This document shows, piece after piece, positions 16,759 through 27,519 of a DNA stretch of 64,000 nucleotides. The notes under the pieces are model-generated. The model was not told where the DNA came from. It saw only the letters and a list, made by a program, of their open reading frames with translations, and searched no databases. Where the stretch lies: assembly GCF_900103325.1 (NCBI RefSeq), contig NZ_FMXM01000007.1, positions 62,001 to 126,000 on the forward strand, read 5' to 3'. Source of the stretch: Mesorhizobium qingshengii. GTDB taxonomy: Bacteria; Pseudomonadota; Alphaproteobacteria; Rhizobiales; Rhizobiaceae. Positions within the stretch are counted from its first letter, which is position 1, and the number at the start of each line of letters is the position of its first letter. Made by a program: the position numbers and the translations under genes.

Positions 16759-17086
16759 GACACTCCCCCTGTTTGAACCCTACGCACAAGTTCAACGTTG
16801 AATTGTAGAGGAAGCCTTTTCGGAGAAAAGCGGTTTCCGCGCATTTCGTTAAGCGACGCGGTTAAGAAACTGCTACTGGATCACGAGTGTCGCCAGCAGG
16901 AGACGGCGCCAGCCGATAATCCTGTCAGCGTAACCTTGATTCGACTTACCCAGATGGCTAGGACGGGGCGGCCTTGCACAAGGATGAGCCGGCATCCTAT
17001 TTACGGAACAACGATCCAGAACCGATTCTGCCCGACTTGCCAGCATTCCCGGCGCCGGAATCCCACCGCGAGATAAGAGATAACTA
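16759..17086. other. Intergenic region between repeat protein and clpP
   Basis: A 328-bp gap between the divergent genes. No convincing coding frame is visible. It contains the palindrome TTCAACGTTGAA at 16791-16802 (reported separately) and, just before clpP, an AGATAAGAGATAACTA leader. It must hold the clpP promoter, but I cannot assign -35/-10 boxes with confidence. Confidence 0.5.
16791..16802. promoter_or_regulatory. 12-bp perfect palindrome upstream of repeat protein
   Basis: TTCAACGTTGAA is a perfect inverted repeat, extendable with one G-T mismatch. It lies 33-44 bp upstream of the start of the secreted repeat protein at 16758. A regulator-binding site is possible; no regulator is adjacent. 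Confidence 0.3.
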
Positions 17087-17716
17087 ATGAAGAACCCCGT
17101 CGAAACCTACATGAACCTCGTTCCGATGGTGGTCGAACAGACCAATCGCGGCGAGCGGGCCTACGACATTTTCTCCCGCCTCCTCAAGGAGCGCATCATT
17201 TTCATCACCGGTCCGGTCGAGGACGGCATGGCGACGCTGGTCTGCGCGCAGCTTCTGTTCCTCGAAGCCGAAAATCCGAAGAAGGAAATCAACCTCTATA
17301 TCAATTCGCCGGGCGGCGTCGTCACCTCGGGCATGGCGATCTACGACACCATGCAGTTCATCAAGCCGGCCGTGTCGACGCTCTGCATCGGCCAGGCGGC
17401 CTCGATGGGCTCGTTGCTTCTGACCGCTGGCCACAAGGACATGCGCTTCGCCACGCCGAACGCCCGCATCATGGTTCACCAGCCGTCCGGCGGCTTCCAG
17501 GGCCAGGCCTCCGACATCGAGCGCCATGCCCAGGACATCATCAAGCTGAAGCGTCGCCTCAACGAGGTTTATGTCAAGCACACTGGCAAGAGCTACGAAG
17601 AGATTGAGAAGACGCTCGACCGCGACCATTTCATGACCGCCGACGAAGCCAAGGATTTCGGCCTCATCGACAAGGTGATTTCGTCGCGCGAGGCGGGTGA
17701 AGGAGCTGTGGCATAA
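17087..17716 (+). CDS. clpP: ATP-dependent Clp protease proteolytic subunit
   Basis: Serine peptidase subunit of 209 aa that forms the tetradecameric chamber docked by ClpX/ClpA. Catalytic Ser106 lies in [12 protein letters not shown] and His131 in IMVHQPSGG; the Asp falls in the [12 protein letters not shown] region. [10 protein letters not shown] is the family oxyanion-site loop. Preceded by AGATAAGAGATAACTA and followed by clpX on the same strand after 295 bp. That spacing allows a separate clpX promoter. Confidence 0.98.
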   Translation: MKNPVETYMNLVPMVVEQTNRGERAYDIFSRLLKERIIFITGPVEDGMATLVCAQLLFLEAENPKKEINLYINSPGGVVTSGMAIYDTMQFIKPAVSTLCIGQAASMGSLLLTAGHKDMRFATPNARIMVHQPSGGFQGQASDIERHAQDIIKLKRRLNEVYVKHTGKSYEEIEKTLDRDHFMTADEAKDFGLIDKVISSREAGEGAVA

Positions 17717-18011
17717 AGGCTTGTTGGCAGTTGGATGGCGCCATCACGCGCTTTTGGCGCGTCTTGCGGCATTTCGGCCACAATTGGCTGTTCCCTCGGC
17801 GGACAGGATTGCCTACGTTAAGGCTATGTTGAGTTTCGGCGGCTTAGCTTTATGCGGGGTTGTCGCGAATCATTGCCACGTTTTCTGATTTGTGTTTCGT
17901 ACGGAATGCGTTGCGGGAGCCGGGATACTGGCGGCGGCGGATTCCCGCGATAGATAGAGTATGCGCCCTTTCAGCCAGACCATCGGCGGGCGGCCATGAA
18001 AGGACATGAAA

Positions 18012-19286
18012 ATGAGCAAGGTCGGCAACAACAGCGGTGATTCCAAGAACACGCTTTATTGCTCGTTTTGCGGCAAAAGCCAGCACGAAGTGCGCAAGCT
18101 GATCGCCGGTCCGACGGTCTTCATCTGCGACGAGTGCGTCGAGCTCTGCATGGACATCATCCGCGAGGAGAACAAGACCTCGATGGTGAAGTCGCGCGAG
18201 GGCGTGCCGACACCGCAGGAGATCCTCAAGGTTCTCGACGACTATGTCATCGGCCAGCCCTACGCCAAGCGTGTGCTGTCGGTGGCGGTTCACAACCACT
18301 ACAAGCGCCTCGCGCATGCCGGCAAGAACAACGATGTCGAACTGGCGAAGTCGAACATCCTGCTGATCGGCCCGACCGGTTGCGGCAAGACGCTGCTCGC
18401 GCAGACGCTGGCCCGCATCATCGACGTGCCGTTCACCATGGCCGACGCGACGACGCTGACCGAGGCCGGTTATGTCGGCGAGGACGTCGAAAACATCATC
18501 CTGAAGCTGTTGCAGTCGGCCGACTACAATGTCGAACGCGCCCAGCGCGGCATCGTCTACATCGACGAAATCGACAAGATTTCGCGCAAGTCCGACAATC
18601 CCTCGATCACCCGCGACGTGTCGGGCGAGGGCGTGCAGCAGGCGCTGTTGAAGATCATGGAAGGCACGGTCGCCTCCGTGCCGCCGCAGGGCGGCAGGAA
18701 GCATCCGCAGCAGGAGTTCCTGCAGGTGGACACCGCCAACATCCTGTTCATCTGCGGTGGCGCCTTTGCCGGCCTGGACAAGATCATTTCGGATCGCGGC
18801 AGAAAAACCTCGATTGGCTTCGGCGCCATCGTCGCTTCGCCCGAGGATCGCCGCACCGGCGATGTTTTCCGTCTGGTCGAGCCCGAGGATCTGCTGAAAT
18901 TCGGTCTTATTCCTGAATTTGTCGGCCGTTTGCCGGTTCTGGCGACCCTTGAGGACCTTGACGAGCCGGCGCTGATCCAGATCCTGACCGAACCGAAGAA
19001 TGCGCTGGTCAAGCAGTATCAGCGGCTGTTCGAGATGGAGAATGTCGACCTGACATTCCATGAGAATGCCTTGTCGGCGATCGCCAAGCGCGCCATCGAG
19101 CGCAAGACCGGCGCGCGTGGCCTGCGCTCGATCATGGAAGCGATCCTGCTCGACACGATGTTCGAACTTCCGGCGCTCGAAGGCGTGCGCGAAGTGGTGA
19201 TTTCGGAAGAGGTGGTGACCGGCAGCGCCCGGCCGCTCTACATCTACTCCGAACAGAAGGAAAAGAAGGGCAATGTCAGCGCCTGA
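18012..19286 (+). CDS. clpX: ATP-dependent Clp protease ATP-binding subunit
   Basis: AAA+ unfoldase of 424 aa that delivers substrates to ClpP. The N-terminal zinc-binding domain has C17, C20, C39 and C42 (CSFCGK and CDECVELC). Walker A is GPTGCGKT (120-127), Walker [11 protein letters not shown], and the IGF loop IGFGAIV is visible. Start 18012 is chosen over 18006 because AAGGA lies about 8 nt upstream and the product then begins MSKVGNN. In Alphaproteobacteria ClpXP degrades cell-cycle regulators. A terminator follows at 19310. Confidence 0.98.
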   Translation: MSKVGNNSGDSKNTLYCSFCGKSQHEVRKLIAGPTVFICDECVELCMDIIREENKTSMVKSREGVPTPQEILKVLDDYVIGQPYAKRVLSVAVHNHYKRLAHAGKNNDVELAKSNILLIGPTGCGKTLLAQTLARIIDVPFTMADATTLTEAGYVGEDVENIILKLLQSADYNVERAQRGIVYIDEIDKISRKSDNPSITRDVSGEGVQQALLKIMEGTVASVPPQGGRKHPQQEFLQVDTANILFICGGAFAGLDKIISDRGRKTSIGFGAIVASPEDRRTGDVFRLVEPEDLLKFGLIPEFVGRLPVLATLEDLDEPALIQILTEPKNALVKQYQRLFEMENVDLTFHENALSAIAKRAIERKTGARGLRSIMEAILLDTMFELPALEGVREVVISEEVVTGSARPLYIYSEQKEKKGNVSA

Positions 19287-19592
19287 CATGAGCCTGCAGT
19301 GGAATTCTGAAACGGCGCCGCAGGGCGCCGTTTTGCTGTTACGCAGGGTTTCGCGGCTACGCGCGGTTTTGCCGTCGCAAATGTGTCACTTGCGGGCAAG
19401 TTGGAGTGCCGGATTTGTACCTGCCCCTTGATCTTTGTGGGTCGTGCATCCAACTAAACGGAGAAGGCCGAGGTGCCCGATTTCTGTGCTATAAAACTCC
19501 CGTCACAAACGGTGGTAGGCGGAACGATCCCCGGTCGTTAATATAAGATTCGCGGTTGGCTGCTTAGCGGCCGCGATATGAAAGGTTGGACA
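19287..19592. other. Intergenic region between clpX and lon
   Basis: A 306-bp gap with the clpX terminator (19310-19337) and then the region that must carry the lon promoter. A heat-shock (RpoH) promoter would be expected from family knowledge, but I find no convincing match. No coding frame is supported here. Confidence 0.5.
19310..19337 (+). terminator. Rho-independent terminator after clpX
   Basis: AAACGGCGCC (19310-19319), loop GCAG, GGCGCCGTTT (19324-19333) and a following T run. It sits 23 nt after the clpX stop codon. Confidence 0.85.
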
Positions 19593-22004
<2,412 letters not shown>

Positions 22005-22035
22005 TAAAAGCTAAAGTTGCAGCGCACAAACAGAG

Positions 22036-22060
22036 AGCCGGGCTTCATGCCCGGCTTTTT
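22036..22060 (+). terminator. Rho-independent terminator after lon
   Basis: AGCCGGGC (22036-22043), loop TTCAT, GCCCGGCT (22049-22056), then a T run. It lies about 32 nt after the lon stop codon. Confidence 0.88.
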
Positions 22061-22200
22061 CATGTGAAAAACCCCGGAATTCCGGGCTTTTTCCGCTTTT
22101 TTCCCGGCTTTTCGACTTGGTTGCGGGAACGCTTCTTTCTAAAGTCCGTTTCCTGCCGGATGAGTCGTTAGTTCCGGTGTTCTCATGGAAGGGAATTTTT

Positions 22201-22473
22201 ATGAACAAGAACGAACTGGTGTCCGCTGTCGCCGACGCCGCGAGCATTTCGAAGGGTGACGCGCAGTCGGCGGTCGATGCGGTATTTTCCGTGATCACCG
22301 GCGAACTGAAGAAGGGCGGCGATGTCCGGCTTGTCGGCTTTGGCAATTTCACCGTGTCAAAGCGTGCGGCCTCGACCGGCCGCAATCCGCAGACCGGTGC
22401 CGAGGTGCAGATCCCGGCACGCACCGTGCCGAAGTTCTCGGCCGGCAAGGGCCTCAAGGACGCAGTCAACTAA
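22201..22473 (+). CDS. hup: HU family DNA-binding protein
   Basis: Nucleoid-associated dimer of 90 aa that bends DNA. It begins MNKNELVSAVADAASISKGD; the core GDVRLVGFGNFTVSKRAAS and the beta-arm tip GRNPQTGAEVQIPARTVPKF are canonical, and the C-terminus is GKGLKDAVN. Start 22201 follows GGAAGGGAATTTTT. The gene is commonly found right after lon, as here. Flanked by terminators on both sides, so it is probably monocistronic and strongly expressed. Confidence 0.97.
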   Translation: MNKNELVSAVADAASISKGDAQSAVDAVFSVITGELKKGGDVRLVGFGNFTVSKRAASTGRNPQTGAEVQIPARTVPKFSAGKGLKDAVN

Positions 22474-22499
22474 GCGTTTCTTTTCTTTTCAGAGACCAG

Positions 22500-22530
22500 A
22501 AAAGCCGGGCTTGCCCGGCTTTTCATTTTT
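22500..22530 (+). terminator. Rho-independent terminator after HU gene
   Basis: AAAAGCCGGG, loop CTTG, CCCGGCTTTT, then CATTTTT. It begins about 26 nt after the HU stop codon. Confidence 0.87.
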
Positions 22531-22561
22531 GTGCCCTACGGCAACGCGAACGGTCGTCGGC

Positions 22562-23584
22562 TTATGCGGTCGGCGCCTCAGTGCGCATCAGGCCTTCCTT
22601 CTTGAGATCGGCCCAAAGCGCTGCCGGCAGTTTCGCATCGAGCAGCGACCGGTTGCTCTCGACTTCGCTTGGCCGCTGGCCGCCGGGGATCACCGAGACG
22701 ACCGACGGGTGCAGCAACGGGAACTGCAGCGCCGCCTCGATCAGCCGCACGCCATGGCGCTTGCAGACGGCCTCGATACGCGCCACGCGGTCAAGCACGT
22801 CCTGCGGCGCTTCGGTATAGTTGTAATAGGCGCCCGGTTTCGGCCCCGTCGCCAGGATGCCGGAATTGTAGGGACCGCCGAGAACGATGCCGATGCCGCG
22901 CGCCTGGCAAAGCGGCAGGAAGGATGTCAGCGCCTCCTGCTCCAGCAGCGTATAGCGCCCGGCAAGCAGGAAGAGGTCGAAATCGCCGCGCTCGGCCAGC
23001 GTCTGGGCAACCTGCCACTCATTGATGCCGCCGCCGAACGCCTTGATGACGCCCTGGTCGCGCAGGGACAGCAGCCCGTAATAGCCCGAGCGCATGAACT
23101 CCTCGATGCGCCGGTCGGACGCTTCCTTGCTGCCATGGGTGAAGATGTCGACATCATGGACGAAGAGGATGTCGATCCGATCGACGCCAAGCCGCTCCAA
23201 TGAGGCCTCGAACGAACGCATGACACCATCATAGCTGTAGTCGTACACCTCGCGGCGCGACGGCGTGTCGAAGAACTTGCCGATGCCGGTTCGCTCCTCC
23301 GGCGGACAGGCGCGCATGATGCGGCCGACCTTGCTCGACAACACATAGTCGTCGCGCTTCTTGGAGCGCAGGAAGGGGTTGAGCCGCGTTTCCGACAGGC
23401 CAAGCCCGTAGAGCGGCGCGGTGTCGTAGTAGCGGCAGCCGGTCGCCCAGGCGGCCTCCAGCGTGGCATTGGCGTCCTCGTCCGAGACTGCACGGTAGAG
23501 GTTGCCGAGCGGCGCCGTGCCGAAGCCGAGCTCGGTAAAGCTGATGCCGCCATTGCCGATGCGGTCGAAATGCCGTGTCTTCAT
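22562..23584 (-). CDS. Aldo/keto reductase (aldose dehydrogenase-like)
   Basis: 340-aa AKR-fold oxidoreductase resembling D-threo-aldose 1-dehydrogenase/L-fucose dehydrogenase. FTELGFGTAPLGNLYR starts the barrel; the catalytic Asp/Tyr region is CRYYDTAPLYGLGLSETRL and the Lys is in YVLSSKVGRIMR. DILFVHDVDI carries the His. Start 23584 gives MKTRHF with AGGAC upstream; the longer frame to 23668 enters the divergent gene. The neighbouring SIS, creatininase and sugar transport genes suggest it oxidises the locus' sugar to a lactone (inference). Confidence 0.87.
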   Translation of the reverse strand: MKTRHFDRIGNGGISFTELGFGTAPLGNLYRAVSDEDANATLEAAWATGCRYYDTAPLYGLGLSETRLNPFLRSKKRDDYVLSSKVGRIMRACPPEERTGIGKFFDTPSRREVYDYSYDGVMRSFEASLERLGVDRIDILFVHDVDIFTHGSKEASDRRIEEFMRSGYYGLLSLRDQGVIKAFGGGINEWQVAQTLAERGDFDLFLLAGRYTLLEQEALTSFLPLCQARGIGIVLGGPYNSGILATGPKPGAYYNYTEAPQDVLDRVARIEAVCKRHGVRLIEAALQFPLLHPSVVSVIPGGQRPSEVESNRSLLDAKLPAALWADLKKEGLMRTEAPTA

Positions 23585-23745
23585 GTCCTGCTTTTTCCTG
23601 GGTTGATTTGTCTGACATGACACTATCATGCCCGTGGCCCGGCAAAAGCGTCGCGGAGCGTTGGACACGCATTTTCGCCGTTGCTAGCATGAACCAAATC
23701 AAGCTGTTCGTGGGAAAATCCCGGGATGATTTGGAGGGCGGGTTT

Positions 23746-24315
23746 GTGGTGAGCGAGCAGAGCGAAAACCTCTTCAAGACCGCGCTCGGCGAACTCGGCG
23801 GCGTGTTGGCTCGCATCGATGAGGCTCGCATCGACGCAGCCTGCAAGATGCTGGCCGACGCCAGACAGATCGTCGTCTATGGCTGCGGCCGCGAGGCCTT
23901 GCAGGTCAAGGGTTTTGCCATGCGGCTCTACCATCTCGGCCTGCCGGTCTCCGTGGTCGGCGACATGAGCACGCCACCCCTGGGGTCGGGCGATGTCTTC
24001 CTGGCCAGTTCCGGGCCTGGTGAGACATCGACCGTGCTGGCCTTGATGCGGGTCGCGCACGGTGCCGGCGCCACCAACCTCCTGCTGACCGCTCAGGCTG
24101 AGAGCAGCGCCGCAAGACAGGCCGATTTCACGCTGCTCATCCCGGCGCAGACCATGGCCGACGACCAGGGTTCGCGGAAGACGTCGGTGCTGCCGATGGG
24201 CTCGGTGTTCGAAGGCGCACTGTTCCTGCTGTTCGAGGTGATGGTGCTGAAGCTCAGGGAACTGACTACGGCGTCGCCGGAAGCCATGCGCGCTCGCCAC
24301 ACCAACATGGAATAG
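23746..24315 (+). CDS. SIS-domain protein (hexuloisomerase-like)
   Basis: About 189 aa, one sugar-isomerase (SIS) domain resembling 6-phospho-3-hexuloisomerases: QIVVYGCGREALQVKGFAMR, GDMSTPPLGSGDVFLASSGP, then GETSTVLALM and PAQTMADDQG. SIS domains bind phosphosugars, so an isomerase or sensor role is expected. The GTG start at 23746 (or 23749) has GGAGGG 7 nt upstream; the ATG at 23689 has no visible RBS. The creatininase gene follows 3 nt after the stop codon, so they form one operon. Confidence 0.8.
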   Translation: MVSEQSENLFKTALGELGGVLARIDEARIDAACKMLADARQIVVYGCGREALQVKGFAMRLYHLGLPVSVVGDMSTPPLGSGDVFLASSGPGETSTVLALMRVAHGAGATNLLLTAQAESSAARQADFTLLIPAQTMADDQGSRKTSVLPMGSVFEGALFLLFEVMVLKLRELTTASPEAMRARHTNME

Positions 24316-24318
24316 ATC

Positions 24319-25062
24319 ATGCGCTATGAACTGATGCTGCCACACCAGATCCGCAAGGCGATCGCCGAGAACTGGCCGGTGGCACTGCCGCTCGGGGTGC
24401 TCGAATACCACGGCGAGCACATGGCCGTCGGCATGGACACGCTGGCCGTCGTCAAGACGCTAGATCTACTCGAGAAGGAGAGGGACATTGTCATCCTGCC
24501 GCCCTTCTACTACGGCGCGGCGAGCTATGCGGTGGCGCCGCCGGAAGGCAATGGCTCGGTGCAGGTCGGTGGCAATGCGCTGGCGCCGTTCGCGGAGGAG
24601 CTGTTCTACAGCCTGCTGCGCATCGGCTTCCGCAACATCCACGCCATCATCCACCACCAGACCGAGAATTTCGCCGCCGGCATGCCGACCGATCTCGCCT
24701 TCAAGACCGCCGGCCGCCAGGCGATCTTCCGCTTCCTCGAGAAGCAGCGTGGCGAGGGCTGGTGGGGTTCGGAGGCGATGGCCGACTACTATTCGGGACA
24801 CGCTGCGGGTGAAAACTTCTTCAACTGGGTGCAGGTGGATCCGCTGATGCCGGCGGCAATGAACGGCAAGTACCCGTTCGACCATGCCGGCATTGGCGAG
24901 ACGTCATTGATGTTGGCGCTATGCCCCGAAGCTGTCGATGCCGCCCACCTCGCCGACAATACGGGCTGGTACACGGCGAGCGCCAAGGAGGCATCGGCTG
25001 AGCTTGGAGAAGGGGGCGTCGCCATGATCATGGATCACCTGCGCACGATCCTGAGGGGCTAA
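24319..25062 (+). CDS. Creatininase-family amidohydrolase, altered metal site
   Basis: 247-aa amidohydrolase-like protein. The first metal site is clear: PLGVLEYHGEHMAVGMDTLA with E29, H31, H34 and D40. HAGIGETSLMLAL matches the HAGxxETS motif. The second metal motif, NGHYEN in creatininase or NGHGGN elsewhere, is HHQTEN here (112-117), keeping the Glu and Asn but replacing the motif His with Gln. It follows the SIS gene directly and its stop codon overlaps the convergent stop at 25059. Role within a sugar locus is not established; amide, lactam or lactone hydrolysis is possible. Confidence 0.8.
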   Translation: MRYELMLPHQIRKAIAENWPVALPLGVLEYHGEHMAVGMDTLAVVKTLDLLEKERDIVILPPFYYGAASYAVAPPEGNGSVQVGGNALAPFAEELFYSLLRIGFRNIHAIIHHQTENFAAGMPTDLAFKTAGRQAIFRFLEKQRGEGWWGSEAMADYYSGHAAGENFFNWVQVDPLMPAAMNGKYPFDHAGIGETSLMLALCPEAVDAAHLADNTGWYTASAKEASAELGEGGVAMIMDHLRTILRG

Positions 25063-25373
25063 CCGCGGATTTTCTGCCGCTCTGCCCGGTAGTCGGCGAT
25101 CGACTTGTCCGGATCGCTTTTCGTTGCCACGGCCCAAATGAACGTGCCGCCGCCGGCAATGGCAAGGATGGCAAAGAGCGCGATGCCAAGTGGAAACAGC
25201 TTGGTGTAGAGCACGATCAGCAGCATGCAGAGGCCGCCTCCCACCATCGCCAGTACAAAGCCGGCGATGACGGCCTGGCCTTGCCAGGCGACCGGCGTGG
25301 CACCCTTGCCGTAGCGGTCGTAACCCTGGTGGCCCACGCGGATGTTGCGCGCGAACCAGTATCCGGTCGTCAC
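25059..25373 (-). CDS. Small two-TM membrane protein of the ABC operon
   Basis: 104-aa protein with two hydrophobic helices (about residues 33-55, VIAGFVLAMVGGGLCMLLIV, and 63-83, IALFAILAIAGGGTFIWAV) and a charged C-terminus DPDKSIADYRAERQKIRG. The GTG start at 25373 overlaps the permease stop by 4 bp (GTGA), so it is translationally coupled to the transporter and likely an accessory subunit. I do not recognise the family. Confidence 0.68.
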   Translation of the reverse strand: MTTGYWFARNIRVGHQGYDRYGKGATPVAWQGQAVIAGFVLAMVGGGLCMLLIVLYTKLFPLGIALFAILAIAGGGTFIWAVATKSDPDKSIADYRAERQKIRG

Positions 25374-26287
25374 TTCACTGCCCCGGCAGTCATGCCCATG
25401 ATCAGATAACGTTCCAGCGCGATGCCGATAACGGCAAGTGGCGCTATTGCCGCAGTGGCCAGCGCTGCCATCGACCACCAGTTGATGCCTTGCGAGCCGG
25501 TCTGGCTCGCCACCATGACGGGAATTGTCTTGGCGTCGGTCGAAGTCAGAAGCGCGGCGAAGAAATATTCGTTCCAGCACAGCACCATCGCCAGGATGAA
25601 GGCGGCGACCATGCCCGGCAACGCGATCGGCATGACGATGCGCAGGAACGCTCCCCAGATCGAAAGCCCGTCGACCAGTGCCGCTTCCTCGAGCTCGACC
25701 GGGATCGAGTTGAACTGGTCGCGCATGATCCAGATGACGATCGGCAGCACCATCAGCGTGTAGAGCAGGATCAGCCCGATGCGTGTGTCGAGCAGGCCGA
25801 CCTCCCGGTAGAGCACCAGGAAGGGCAGCGCCAGCACCACCGGCGGCAGGATGAGCTGCGACAGGAAGAAGAACGAGATGTCCTCGTTCTTGAACCAGGC
25901 GAAACGGTAGCGATAGCGGGTGAGCCCATAGGCCGCCAGGCTGCCGATGACGATGGCGAGGCTCGACGCGCCGACCGAGGTGATGACCGAGTTCATGAAG
26001 CGCTTGAAGAACTCATCGCGCACCGTGGAGGTCTGGAAGATCGAATCCGGCGACAGGCCGAGCGAACGCCAGCCCTTCCAGTCCGGCTGGAAGTCGACGA
26101 AGGGGATCAGGTGGCCCTGGGTGACATCGACCGCCGATTTGAACGAAGTGGTTAGCGTCCAGTAGATCGGGAACAGGCAGATGAAGGCCCAGAACACCAG
26201 CGCGCCGTAGATGAAGACGCGGCTGGTGATGAAGCTCGCCGGAGAGCGGATTTCGGAAACGGTGTATTCGGTGGTTTGAACGCTCAT
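25370..26287 (-). CDS. Carbohydrate ABC transporter permease (MalG type)
   Basis: 305-aa inner-membrane permease with about six helices. The cytoplasmic coupling motif is EEAALVDGLSIWGAFLRIVM, and the C-terminus ERYLIMGMTAGAVK is typical of MalG/UgpE-type subunits. An ATG at 26287 follows GGTGGGAATC; the in-frame GTG at 26296 is an alternative. It follows the partner permease by 12 bp. Together with that permease, the Tat-exported binding protein and the ATPase it forms a complete importer. Confidence 0.92.
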   Translation of the reverse strand: MSVQTTEYTVSEIRSPASFITSRVFIYGALVFWAFICLFPIYWTLTTSFKSAVDVTQGHLIPFVDFQPDWKGWRSLGLSPDSIFQTSTVRDEFFKRFMNSVITSVGASSLAIVIGSLAAYGLTRYRYRFAWFKNEDISFFFLSQLILPPVVLALPFLVLYREVGLLDTRIGLILLYTLMVLPIVIWIMRDQFNSIPVELEEAALVDGLSIWGAFLRIVMPIALPGMVAAFILAMVLCWNEYFFAALLTSTDAKTIPVMVASQTGSQGINWWSMAALATAAIAPLAVIGIALERYLIMGMTAGAVK

Positions 26288-26299
26288 GATTCCCACCGC

Positions 26300-27421
26300 T
26301 CAGTTAACGTTGCGCACGAAGCGGTTGGCGAATTTCAGCAGCCAGGTCACGAACACGACGATGATGACGAGATAGGCCATCGCCAGCATGGTGCCGTAAC
26401 CGACATTCGAGCGGTCGCGGTATTCGCGATAGATGAAGCTGGAGACGGAATCGGTGGCACCGCCCGGGCCGCCGGACGTCACCGTGATGATGATGTCGGC
26501 AAGCTTCAGCTTGAAGATGATGCGCAGGATGACGGCCGTCACCGACACCGGCAGCATTAGTGGAAAGGTGACCTGCCAGAAGGTCTGCCATGCATTGGCA
26601 CCGTCGACCCGCGCGGCTTCGAGTATCTCACGCGACATCGCCTGCAGGCCGGCGAGCAGCATGATCATCATGAACGGGATGAAGGTCCAGGCATCCAGCA
26701 CCATGATCGAGATGCGCGCCGTGATCGGATCCGAGAAGAAGGCCGGGTTTTCCCAGCCGAGATAGCGGGCCAGTGTTGCCGCTGGCCCGAAGCGATATTC
26801 CATCAGCGATTTGCCGACCATCCACGACACCGCGACCGGCGACAGCATCAGCGGCATCAGGAAGACGACACGGAAGAACTTTCGCGCGCGGATCTGCGCG
26901 TTGAGCAGCAGTGCAAGGCCGAAGGCGATGACATATTCGACCAGCACGGCGAGCACATAGAGCACCATGTTGAACAGCGCATTGCGATAGTAGGGATCGC
27001 CCAGCATCTGCCAGAAATTGTCGAGCCCGTTGAACCTGCGGCCGCTGAAGGAGCTGAGGTTCCAGTCGGTAAGCGCGATGTAGAAGCCGAACAGGGTCGG
27101 GAAGATCACCATGGCGATGGTGAACAGCAGCGCCGGCAGCAGGAACAGCGCGCGCTGGCCGTCTTCACCGCGTGTCAGCACCTGGCCGATGCCGATTGCC
27201 ACGCCCCACAGCACATAGGCGTAGACGACCGGGCGCCACGTCTCGAAGCCGATCGTGTCGACCTCGCTCTTGTAAAGGATCTGGACAAGGATCGTTGCCA
27301 GCAGGCCGAGCGTAGCAGCAGCCATCAACGCCCAGCCCAGCCGTTTACGGGCTGGTGAAATCAGGTCGTAAGGGGCGGCGTCTGCCGGCCACTGGCTCGC
27401 GGTCGAAGTCTGGTCAGCCAC
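26300..27421 (-). CDS. Carbohydrate ABC transporter permease (MalF type)
   Basis: About 373 aa, longer than usual, with an N-terminal pair of extra helices (LGWALMAAATLGLLATILV and VVYAYVLWGVAIGIGQVL) ahead of the standard six. The coupling motif is EILEAARVDGANAWQTFWQV, followed by FPLMLPVS. GTG at 27421 is the probable start; the frame extended to 27508 runs through the upstream hairpins. It lies 98 bp downstream of the binding protein gene, from which it is separated by two hairpins. Confidence 0.88.
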   Translation of the reverse strand: MADQTSTASQWPADAAPYDLISPARKRLGWALMAAATLGLLATILVQILYKSEVDTIGFETWRPVVYAYVLWGVAIGIGQVLTRGEDGQRALFLLPALLFTIAMVIFPTLFGFYIALTDWNLSSFSGRRFNGLDNFWQMLGDPYYRNALFNMVLYVLAVLVEYVIAFGLALLLNAQIRARKFFRVVFLMPLMLSPVAVSWMVGKSLMEYRFGPAATLARYLGWENPAFFSDPITARISIMVLDAWTFIPFMMIMLLAGLQAMSREILEAARVDGANAWQTFWQVTFPLMLPVSVTAVILRIIFKLKLADIIITVTSGGPGGATDSVSSFIYREYRDRSNVGYGTMLAMAYLVIIVVFVTWLLKFANRFVRNVN

Positions 27422-27440
27422 AAATCTCGCCCATTCAGGG

Positions 27441-27500
27441 GGCTCCGCGATGAGACGGAGCCGGTCAGTTGTGGTCCGGCGGCCTTTGCCGCCGGACCAC
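27441..27500 (-). terminator. Twin hairpins between binding-protein and permease genes
   Basis: A perfect 12-bp stem GTGGTCCGGCGG (27471-27482) / CCGCCGGACCAC (27489-27500) sits 19 nt after the binding-protein stop, followed by GGCTCCG (27441-27447) / CGGAGCC (27456-27462). There is no T-tract. Such hairpins usually protect the 3' end of binding-protein mRNA or act as leaky terminators, keeping binding protein in excess of permease. Confidence 0.65.
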
Positions 27501-27519
27501 GGGTTCATATAAAACCAGC

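Noticed and set aside
16798..17076. 92-aa frame upstream of clpP
   Set aside because: No family features or RBS; occupies the promoter region.
17697..17888. Frame between clpP and clpX
   Set aside because: Overlaps the end of clpP and has no RBS or recognisable motif.
19287..19592. Heat-shock (RpoH) promoter before lon
   Set aside because: Expected by family knowledge, but no CTTGAA/CCTAT-type pair with proper spacing was convincing.
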